Below, piece after piece: positions 1 through 7,435 of a stretch of DNA of 7,435 bases. The notes under the pieces were generated by a model, which searched no databases, was not told where the DNA came from, and worked only from the letters and a program-made list of their open reading frames with translations. The stretch lies in the NCBI GenBank assembly GCA_949935685.1, contig CATLGN010000074.1, positions 1 to 7,435 on the forward strand. The letters run 5' to 3'. The translations under genes were made by a program, and so were the position numbers. How positions within the stretch are numbered: the first letter of the stretch is position 1; every line of letters starts with the position of its first letter. Source of the DNA: an uncultured Lachnospiraceae bacterium (lineage in GTDB: Bacteria > Bacillota > Clostridia > Lachnospirales > Lachnospiraceae).

Positions 1-1606
1 ACGGTCGCCGCTGCCTTTCGCCCCGCTTCCGTCTTTACGGCCGCCATCCTCTTTGCGCAGAAGGCGTTCCCACGCACTTATGTTCTCCGCCCCGCATCCC
101 GCTCCCGTCTCCGGCTCTCTGTCCGCTTTCACAGCCAGCATGCCAAGCCGCTGCAAAACTGCCAGGCTTTCTTCCAACGCCGAGCCTTTGTACGTCTTTC
201 GCAGCCAGTTCTCATACCCCATCCCCTTTTTGATATATACAAACGCGGCATACAGCGACAGACCGCCGGCGCGCACACGGTCCCTGTGCAGTTTATGCAG
301 CTCGCGTATCACCTGCGCATCAACGCGGTGATACGCCGCCAATACCCCAAAATCAATCTGTTCCCCGTCGCAGCTCTCTCTGGCAATGCCCCGAAACGGC
401 CGGTTCATAATACGGTAAAAATTCTTCCTTGTATTGTCTCCGTACACAAAACGCAAATAGGCCGTAATGTCTTCCGTTACGAAATGGCCGGACATACTTT
501 GCCGGCGTACCGGACTCACGCAGGGAATGCCGGCGCCGTGTAACAGCGCTGTCAGTGCGGCGGCATCGCCATGTCTGCGAAACAGTATCGCCGTATGGGG
601 CAGTGCGCCCCGCCGCTTCCGCTCCTGCAATATCCGGCAGATCTCCGCATTCTGTGCCTCCCGGTCCGCAAATCCCCGACAGATCACGCTCTGCTGCGCG
701 GCGCGCTCCCGCGCGGGGCGCTGCGTCTTGACAAATCGGTTTTTGTTTTCCCGTATGACCCGGTCCGCCGCCCGTATAATATCCGGCCGGCACCGGTAAT
801 TTACCTCCAGAACAATCTCTTTCGTGCCGGGATACCGCTGCGCAAAAGAAAGCATCGACGCCGGCTCTGCGCCCCGGAAACCGTAAATCGACTGATCGTC
901 GTCCCCGACTGCAAACAGATTATGTTCCGGCTGTGCCAGCATCGCGAGAATCCGCTCCTGTATCGGCGCAATATCCTGATATTCATCCGCCAGAATATAC
1001 CGGAACCGCCGCTGCCAGGCATGCAGAACAACCGGCCGTTCTTCCAGCAGGCGCAGACATTCACAGGCCATATCATCAAAATCCAGCTTGCCCGCCTCCC
1101 GGCACAGCCGCCCGTATCCGTCGAAAATAGCCCGCACCTGTTCCTCCGACGCTGTCTCCACAGCCGGCAGCGTTTGCTCACGGAAGCTCTGATTTTTCCA
1201 TCTGCCGACGGCATCCAGAAATGCTTCCGCCAATTCCGTATCCAGGCGCTGTCCGCGCAGTATCTGCCGCATATACGTCTGTTTTTCTTTTTCCTGTAAC
1301 AGTGAAAGGGACTGTTTCGGGGAACTCTCCCGTAAGATATGATAATAGATTGCATGAAAGGTGCCGAAACGGACAGGCAAAGGCGCCTGCACCGACGCCG
1401 CAAAGCGCTGTTCCATCTCCCGTGCGGCGGCTTTGGTAAACGTAACGACCAGAATATCGGACGGCGGTACCTGCATCGTTTCGATCAGATAACGGAGCCG
1501 TTTTGTAATTACCATCGTTTTGCCGCTGCCCGGGCCCGCCAGTATCAGGGCAGGCCCGTCGCCGTGGCATATCGCTTCCCGCTGGGAAGCGTTACATTGT
1601 CTGAGA

Positions 1607-1617
<11 letters not shown>
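1..1617 (-). CDS. UvrD/Rep/PcrA-type superfamily 1 DNA helicase, 3' end outside window
   Basis: ATP-driven 3'-5' single-strand DNA translocase/helicase of SF1A, cytoplasmic, acting in repair or replication restart. The frame is open for all 539 codons and leaves the window without a stop. Visible motifs: Q motif around NASQREA (residues 9-15), Walker A GPGSGKT (28-34), motif Ia [11 protein letters not shown] (59-69), GTFH (85-88), motif II DEYQD (211-215), motif [17 protein letters not shown] (237-250), NYR (273-275). Motifs V and VI must lie beyond the left edge. The visible part ends in a Gly/Lys/Asp-rich, linker-like stretch (about 519-539). No ATG fits before Walker A. TTG at 1617 is chosen because AGAGGG (1628-1633) sits 10 bases upstream. 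This start overlaps the gltX stop by 11 bases, implying coupled translation. The compact N-terminal half suggests a short UvrD paralogue rather than the main PcrA (inference), so no symbol is given. Confidence 0.93.
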
Positions 1618-3054
<1,437 letters not shown>

Positions 3055-3058
<4 letters not shown>

Positions 3059-4557
3059 TTCTGTGATTCCTCCGCTGTCTCAGGGGAAGGCAGTTTCCGC
3101 TCTGCCGCCGCCTTAAATTTGCCGACTTCCTTCGCCGCCGCCACAACGGGGATATTCGTGCCCGCACCGGCCACGCAGCCGCCCGGACATGCCATGCCCT
3201 CGATCAGGCAGCCTTTTTTCTTGCCGACTTTGGCGAGCATCAGCATCTTTTTACACTCCGCAAGGCTTTCGGCATGTTCGATATTGACCTCCACATCGGG
3301 ATAATACTCCCGGATGCAGTCTTCGATCGCGCTTGCCACACCGCCGGCCACGCCGTATCCCCGCCCGGCCCCGGTCGCGCCCTTCAGCTCGTCCATAGCC
3401 GCGATTTCTTCCAGCAAAATCCCCTTCGCCTCAAACATACCGGCCAATTCTTCAAAGGTAATGACAAAATCCACATCCGAACGCACCGTCCTTCTCGACG
3501 CCTCCAGCTTTTTGGAAGCGCATGGGCCGATAAAGACCACGCTCGCATCGGGATGCTCTTTTTTGATAATCCGGGCCGTAGCCACCATCGGCGTCAGTTC
3601 ATTGGAAATATTGCCGATCGTCTCCGGGAAATATTTCTTCGCCAGCATCGACCACGACGGACAGCAGGATGTGAGAAGAAACGGCAGATTTCCGGTCGCC
3701 ACCTCATGCACATAATGCTCCGCCTCCGCCATCGCGCCCAGATCGGCGCCCAGCGCCGTCTCGTACACATCCGCAAAGCCCAGTTCCTTCAGCGCCGTCT
3801 TTAACATATCCGGCGTCACCTTCGGACCGAACTGTCCGGCAAAAGCCGGCGCAACCTGGGCAATGATCTTTCTCCCCGACTGCATGGCGCGGATCAACTG
3901 AAATATCTGCGACTTGTCCGCAATCGCCCCGAACGGGCAGCTCACCATACACTGTCCGCACGACACACACAGGTCGTTGTCTATCACCGCTCTGCCCGAC
4001 TCGTCACTTTTGATCGCTCCCACACCGCAGGCAGCCGCGCACGGTCTGACCTGATGCGAAATGGCGTCGTAGGGGCAGATGGCCTTGCATTTGCCGCAGC
4101 GGATGCACTTTTCCTGATCGATATGGGATTTTCCGTTCACCATGGAGATGGCGCCCTTGGGACATACTTCATGACATGGATGCGCCACACAGCCCATACA
4201 GCGGTCCGTCACTTCGTACTCATTAACCGGACACGCATTGCAGGCCGAAGGAATCACCTGCATCAGCGGCGGTTCATAGTATTTTTCGTCTATATTACTC
4301 TCTTCCATGCCCTGCGACACATGCACAGGGACATTTTCCGGGCGCAGGCTCATACCCATCGCCAGCCGAAGCTGTTCCCGGATAATGGCCCGTTCCCGAT
4401 ATACACTTTCCCGATAGGTGGATTCCGAATAATCCACAATCCGGTAAGGCAGCGCTTCCATATCGTCAATCAGATTTTCCGAATAATAGGCAAGACTCGC
4501 GATCTCCTTGAAAACACGCCGCCGCATCTTTCTGACCTGTGTTTCAATACCTCTCAT
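3055..4557 (-). CDS. Monomeric [FeFe] hydrogenase, group B type
   Basis: Catalyses reversible proton reduction to H2 at an H-cluster; predicted cytoplasmic (no signal peptide or membrane segment). Numbered from the ATG at 4557: an N-terminal region without clusters (about 1-100); CxxC at 106-109; CxxCx4CxxxCP at 120-132; two ferredoxin motifs CxxCxxCxxxCP at 151-161 and 197-207, with CxxxC (173-177) between. The H-cluster domain has L1 TSCCPSW (296-302), L2 GPCASKK (344-350) and L3 EGMACPGGC (453-461), so the four cluster cysteines (299, 346, 457, 461) and the proton-relay cysteine (298) are present. A longer frame begins at TTG 4578, but GGAGG at 4563-4567 sits 5 bases before the ATG at 4557, and [17 protein letters not shown] resembles the N-terminus I recall for this family. 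It follows feoB by 63 bases and overlaps gltX by ATGA. Maturases HydEFG are not in the window. Electron partner is unknown. The group B call is from motif resemblance only. Confidence 0.93.
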
Positions 4558-4560
4558 AAA

Positions 4561-4567
4561 CTCCTCC
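4561..4567 (-). promoter_or_regulatory. Ribosome binding site that decides the hydrogenase start
   Basis: GGAGGAG lies directly before TTT and the ATG at 4557. It favours this ATG over the in-frame TTG at 4578 and the ATG at 4569, neither of which has a well-spaced Shine-Dalgarno sequence. Confidence 0.75.
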
Positions 4568-4586
4568 ATCCTATGCAAAACTACGC

Positions 4587-4619
4587 TTCCGTTTTATTGT
4601 CACACAAATAAAAGCGGAA
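4587..4619 (-). other. Intercistronic hairpin between feoB and the hydrogenase gene
   Basis: Starting two bases after the feoB stop codon, TTCCGCTTTTATTTGT (4604-4619) pairs with ACAATAAAACGGAA (4587-4600) around a three-base loop. The stem has 14 pairs with two single-base bulges. There is no clean U-tract after it (GCGTAGTTTTGC follows), so it does not look like a standard intrinsic terminator. It could stabilise or process the feoAB part of the transcript, or tune read-through into the hydrogenase gene; that role is inference. Confidence 0.6.
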
Positions 4620-4620
4620 A

Positions 4621-6636
4621 TCAATACCCAATCAACAGACGGCCCGTCTGATAGATGAGCACCGCAGCCGTCCACGCCAGAAGTAACTGAAACAATACCA
4701 TCTTCGCCGTAAATTTCCAGGAGCCGCTTTCCTTTTTCACGGTCGCAATCGTCGCCGCGCAGGGAACATACAGCAGGCAAAAGACCATCAACGCATAGGC
4801 GTTCAGCGCACCGAAATCCGGTTTGATCATGCGGATATGACTGATAATCGCCGCCATCCCCGCCTCGGAATTGGCATTGCCCACGCCAAACAGGACGGCA
4901 AAGCTGGAAACGACCACTTCTTTTGCCGAAATGCCGGAAATCAGCGCCACGGCGATCTGCCACATATCCAGCCCCGCAGGTTTCAGTACCGGCATCAATC
5001 CTCTGCCGATCACGGCGCCGAAGCTGTCCGCCGCATTGTCAACCATACCGTGCGGGCCAAAATTCAGCACAAACCAGATGATAATCGAAGCGACAAAGAT
5101 TGTCGTCCCCGCCTTTTCCAGATAATCCTTTAACTTCGTCCACACATAAATGCCGATTGTCCTGCCGTTGGGCCGCTTATACTCCGGCAGCTCGATCAGC
5201 AGACAACCGTCCGTCCCCTCTCTGCTTTTCTCCCGGCCATGCAGGACAAGCGCCGCCAAGATCGCCACCCCCATGCCAATCACATACATCGAAAACGCCG
5301 CCAATACGGCGCAGGACGGGAAAAACATATCGGAAAACAAAACATAAATCGGCAGTCTGGCGGAACAGGACATAAACGGCGTAATCAGCATTGTCTTGCG
5401 TCGGTCACGCTCCGTTTCCAGCGCGCGTGTCGCCATAATCGCAGGCACCGTACAGCCGAATCCCAGGACCATCGGCAGAAACGCCTTGCCGGAAAGCCCC
5501 GCCTTGCCCATCAGATTATCCATAACATACGCCACGCGGGACATATACCCGCTGTCCTCCAGCAACGCCAGCGCCAGAAACAAAATTACGATATTGGGGA
5601 TAAAGGTCAGAATGCCGCCGACTCCCGCTATGATACCGTCCACAATCAGAGAGATCAGCCACGGCGCACAGGCCGCCGAGGCAAGCAGCGCAGATACCCG
5701 GCCCGAAAAGAACGCCAGCAGCTCCTCAAAACCCGCCTTCAGGAAATCCCCCACCGCAAAGGTCATAAAAAAGACCAGACACATAATCAGCAGGAAAACC
5801 GGCACACCCCAGACAGGATGCGTCAGCACACTGTCGATTCTGTCCGTAAACGCCGCCTTTTTTTCTTTATGAAAAAGGACTTCCTTAACGATCGTCTCAA
5901 TATAGGCATACTTCTTCTGAATGATTTCTTTTTCGTAGCTTTTGTCCACGACATTGATAATGGAAATGGGGTGCTCATTGCGCACATCCTCGTCATTTTC
6001 CAGCAGCTTGATGGCATGCCAGCGGACACACGAATGATCCGGGAAACGCGCCCGCATCATCACTTCCAGTTTTGCAATCTTATTCTCAATCTCGTCCCCG
6101 TAAGTCAACACATTGCCTGCGGCGCCTTCCTCACAGTGGTGTACCACGGCGTGAAGCAGAATACCAAGCCCCGTGCGCTTCGCCGCCGATACGGACACAA
6201 CCGGAATGCCGCCGAGCATCTCCGGCAGCCTGTGCAGATCGATCTCCATGCCGCGTTCTTCCACAATATCCATCATATTCAGCGCCAGGATTACCGGTTT
6301 TCCGAGTTCCAGAAGCTGCAGCGTCAGATACAGGTTCCGCTCCAGCGAAGACGCATCCACAATATTGACGATCGCATCAATGTCATCGTCCATCACGCAC
6401 TGTCTCGTCACCTTCTCCTCAATCGTATAACACGTCAGAGAATAGATACCCGGCGTATCCACAATCGTCAGGCCGCAGTCTTCATATTCCGCGTAGCCCT
6501 CTTTCTTCTCCACGGTGACACCCGGCCAGTTTGCCACCTTCAGGCGGGAACCCGTAACGGCATTGAATAACGTTGTCTTGCCGCAGTTGGGATTTCCCAC
6601 AAAAGCCGCCCGAATCTGCTTTTTCTGCCCTGTCAT
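4621..6636 (-). CDS. feoB: Ferrous iron transporter FeoB
   Basis: Inner-membrane Fe(II) importer with a cytosolic N-terminal G domain. The 671 residues are within the usual range for Firmicute FeoB. G motifs in order: G1 GNPNCGKT (14-21), G2 region GVTVEKKEG (39-47), G3 DTPG (60-63), G4 NMMD (120-123), G5-like SVSAAK (148-153). A helical linker leads to the membrane part from about residue 275, with hydrophobic segments near 276-297, 325-360, 385-402, 428-465, 510-526, 557-583, 610-632 and 645-667. Conserved pore or gating cysteine motifs are GFGCTVPA (392-399), SCSARLPIY (423-431) and PCAATIATVKKE (625-636). The ATG overlaps the feoA stop (ATGA), and a G-rich AGGGGGAAG stands upstream as ribosome binding site. 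No FeoC-like gene follows; the next gene is the hydrogenase. Confidence 0.98.
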   Translation of the reverse strand: MTGQKKQIRAAFVGNPNCGKTTLFNAVTGSRLKVANWPGVTVEKKEGYAEYEDCGLTIVDTPGIYSLTCYTIEEKVTRQCVMDDDIDAIVNIVDASSLERNLYLTLQLLELGKPVILALNMMDIVEERGMEIDLHRLPEMLGGIPVVSVSAAKRTGLGILLHAVVHHCEEGAAGNVLTYGDEIENKIAKLEVMMRARFPDHSCVRWHAIKLLENDEDVRNEHPISIINVVDKSYEKEIIQKKYAYIETIVKEVLFHKEKKAAFTDRIDSVLTHPVWGVPVFLLIMCLVFFMTFAVGDFLKAGFEELLAFFSGRVSALLASAACAPWLISLIVDGIIAGVGGILTFIPNIVILFLALALLEDSGYMSRVAYVMDNLMGKAGLSGKAFLPMVLGFGCTVPAIMATRALETERDRRKTMLITPFMSCSARLPIYVLFSDMFFPSCAVLAAFSMYVIGMGVAILAALVLHGREKSREGTDGCLLIELPEYKRPNGRTIGIYVWTKLKDYLEKAGTTIFVASIIIWFVLNFGPHGMVDNAADSFGAVIGRGLMPVLKPAGLDMWQIAVALISGISAKEVVVSSFAVLFGVGNANSEAGMAAIISHIRMIKPDFGALNAYALMVFCLLYVPCAATIATVKKESGSWKFTAKMVLFQLLLAWTAAVLIYQTGRLLIGY

Positions 6637-6890
6637 ACGCCGTCTTCCCCCTTTTTTCCCGCGCGCGGCGCCGGCTCTTTTACTTCAATGCAGGCAGAAA
6701 TATGCCTGCCAAGCGCCAGGCGGGTCCCTCTTACCTGTATGATCATGGCTCCCTTTTTTTTCCGGTTTAAAATTCTTACCCACGTGCCGTCATTAATCCC
6801 CAGCGCCTGCAGCCTGCGGGTCACGGCTTCTTCTACAAATACGCCCTCCACCTGATAGGAAGCGCCTGCTGTTCCGTCATATAAAGTCAT
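6633..6890 (-). CDS. feoA: FeoA, small SH3-like protein of ferrous iron uptake
   Basis: Small cytosolic partner of FeoB that is needed for, or modulates, Fe(II) import. The 85 residues match the family. The SH3-like core is visible: a RRLQALGI helix end (25-32), GTWVRIL (35-41), and GAMIIQVRGTRLALGR (47-62) ending in IEV (68-70). The C-terminus is short and Lys/Gly/Glu-rich. The frame is open upstream to an ATG at 7103, which would give 156 residues, but that extension crosses the promoter and foldback region and has no FeoA-like content. The start MTLYDG at 6890 fits the family and has AGGA 8 bases upstream (a GTG at 6893 is an alternative). The stop overlaps the feoB start. Likely regulation by iron is inferred from family and from the palindrome overlapping the proximal promoter. 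Confidence 0.95.
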   Translation of the reverse strand: MTLYDGTAGASYQVEGVFVEEAVTRRLQALGINDGTWVRILNRKKKGAMIIQVRGTRLALGRHISACIEVKEPAPRAGKKGEDGV

Positions 6891-6916
6891 CACTGTTGTC
6901 CTGCGTACCTTCCTCA

Positions 6917-6932
6917 AAGATAAAAATATCTT
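6917..6932. promoter_or_regulatory. Candidate operator palindrome upstream of feoA
   Basis: AAGATA and TATCTT form a perfect 6-bp inverted repeat around AAAA. It lies 27-42 bases before the feoA start and overlaps the proximal -10 box. GATAA...TTATC (6919-6935) recalls Fur half-sites, but the 7-base spacing differs from the usual 7-1-7 Fur box. A metal-dependent repressor site is plausible, but which regulator is unknown. Confidence 0.4.
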
Positions 6933-6956
6933 ATCACAGATGGCAGGTAAAGTCAC
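6928..6956 (-). promoter_or_regulatory. Candidate proximal promoter of the feo operon
   Basis: On the minus strand GTGACT (6951-6956) is followed after 17 bases by TAAGAT (6928-6933), with a TG one base upstream of the -10 (extended -10 form). Each hexamer matches the consensus at four of six positions. Transcription would begin near 6921, giving a leader of about 30 bases. Confidence 0.4.
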
Positions 6957-6975
6957 GCGCATTTCGTGTGCCTTA

Positions 6976-7182
6976 CACGACAAACGCATGAATGAATCAA
7001 TTGTAAACATAACATGTCTGAAGGACAGAAACGGAAAAGTTCCGAGGGGATTTGATTTTTCGACAGGCGTACAGCATTCCGGCTGTATACCCGCCGAAAA
7101 CATACGGCATTACGGATTTTCCATTTCTGTCCATCTCAGTTTACGAAATATTTACAATTTGTTCATTCATGCGTTTGTCGTG
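6976..7182. repeat. 207-bp foldback element with 32-bp inverted arms
   Basis: The arms 6976-7007 and 7151-7182 are inverted copies with 30 of 32 bases matching; the outer 21 bases (beginning CACGACAAACGCATGAATG) are perfect. Pairing continues inside: GGACAGAAACGG..TCCG (7023-7044) against CGGATTTTCCATTTCTGTCC (7113-7132), then a central hairpin with TTTTC/GAAAA, GGCG/CGCC and TACAGC/GCTGTA (7057-7100). The whole can fold into one long interrupted hairpin. No clear target-site duplication flanks it and no U-tract follows on either strand. It could be a MITE-like element, an invertible segment, or a structured leader RNA of feoA. Confidence 0.8.
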
Positions 7183-7227
7183 CATGTTCATTTCAAGTTC
7201 CTGGTTCGCCCGAAACGGTTTATTAAA

Positions 7228-7257
7228 ATAATACAAATTCCTGCCAGAGAATGACAA
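7228..7257 (-). promoter_or_regulatory. Candidate distal sigma-A promoter of the feo operon
   Basis: TTGTCA (7252-7257) and TATTAT (7228-7233) are separated by 18 bases; each matches the consensus at five of six positions. It lies just after the terminator at 7269-7308 in the direction of transcription. Transcription from near 7221 would carry the foldback element in a leader of about 330 bases before feoA. Confidence 0.6.
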
Positions 7258-7268
7258 AAGAAATGCGG

Positions 7269-7308
7269 AAAAAAAGCGGGAGAAGCCCCGTCAGCGCCCT
7301 TCTCCTGC
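7269..7308 (-). terminator. Intrinsic terminator of an upstream minus-strand gene
   Basis: Read on the minus strand, GCAGGAGAAG (7299-7308) pairs with CTTCTCCCGC (7276-7285) around a 13-base loop, nine Watson-Crick pairs plus one wobble-type pair, followed directly by seven T (7269-7275). AGCGGGA at 7314-7320 offers an alternative partner for TCCCGCT (7275-7281). It insulates the feo region from whatever lies to the right of the window. Confidence 0.85.
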
Positions 7309-7388
7309 CCTATTCCCGCTGTGCTCTGTCCGATATTGCGAATTTGGTCTTATCAACAAATTTTTTATGTTCCTTTTAAATACACAAG

Positions 7389-7433
7389 TTAAAACATCTG
7401 CACCAACAAATCAATTGGGTAAGTGCTGTCAAT
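7389..7433 (-). CDS. Possible C-terminal tail of an upstream gene, 5' end outside window
   Basis: A minus-strand frame entering from the right edge reads IDSTYPIDLLVQMF and stops at TAA (7389-7391). It precedes the terminator by about 80 bases, as expected for the end of a transcription unit. Fourteen codons are too few to identify a family, and another frame (stop TAA near 7377) is also open for 18 codons, so this is only a suggestion. Confidence 0.25.
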   Translation of the reverse strand: MDSTYPIDLLVQMF

Positions 7434-7435
7434 CA

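Noticed and set aside
571..1299. 242-codon plus-strand open frame opposite the helicase
   Set aside because: Opposite strand of a frame containing all N-terminal SF1 helicase motifs; composition is shadow-like.
801..1403. 200-codon minus-strand frame rich in Arg, Cys and Trp
   Set aside because: Out-of-frame shadow of the helicase, whose own frame is open and carries DEYQD and [13 protein letters not shown].
4558..4578. TTG start at 4578 for the hydrogenase
   Set aside because: It lacks a spaced ribosome binding site, whereas GGAGG sits 5 bases before the ATG at 4557.
4593..4610. Rex or CRP/FNR operator (TTGT-N3-ACAA) upstream of the hydrogenase
   Set aside because: The half-sites are too close for the Rex (TTGTGAA-type) or CRP/FNR patterns and are fully explained as the top of the hairpin.
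5239..6570. 443-codon plus-strand open frame opposite feoB
   Set aside because: Translation is rich in Arg, His and Gln with no domain-like pattern; it is antisense to a clear FeoB with intact motifs.
6891..7103. 71-residue N-terminal extension of FeoA
   Set aside because: The frame is open by chance through the promoter and half of the foldback element; FeoA proteins start close to the SH3-like core, and 6890 has a fitting start.
6971..7187. Target-site duplication flanking the foldback element
   Set aside because: Flanks CCTTA (left) and CATGT (right) are not direct repeats, so insertion cannot be shown from this sequence.

Overview
The window looks like chromosomal DNA of an anaerobic Firmicute, most likely a Clostridia/Lachnospiraceae-type bacterium. 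The reasons are a clostridial-type monomeric [FeFe] hydrogenase (group B style), a small FeoA plus a FeoB of about 670 residues, a GluRS with the [12 protein letters not shown] and KLSKRCGH motifs typical of clostridia, strong GGAGG ribosome binding sites, and a TTG start. Base composition is moderate, roughly half G+C by eye. Every supported gene lies on the minus strand, so transcription runs from right to left.

Layout in the direction of transcription: (1) the right edge (about 7269-7435) holds what may be the last codons of an upstream gene and a strong intrinsic terminator. (2) A non-coding stretch of about 380 bases (6891-7268) holds a good sigma-A-type promoter (7228-7257), a 207-bp foldback element with 32-bp inverted arms (6976-7182), and a second promoter candidate (6928-6956) overlapped by a small palindrome. 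(3) feoA and feoB follow, overlapping by ATGA. (4) After a 63-base gap containing a strong imperfect hairpin comes a 500-residue [FeFe] hydrogenase. (5) gltX follows, overlapping the hydrogenase by ATGA. (6) A UvrD/Rep-type helicase follows, whose TTG start lies inside the end of gltX; it runs off the left edge.

The spacing suggests one transcription unit feoA-feoB-hydrogenase-gltX-helicase. The first three genes share a theme: ferrous iron import feeding an enzyme that needs many iron atoms. gltX and the helicase are housekeeping-type genes that seem to be carried by the same transcript through tight translational coupling. The least explained part is the foldback element between the two promoter candidates upstream of feoA. 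It could be a MITE-like insertion, an invertible segment, or a structured leader RNA, and the sequence alone does not decide among these.
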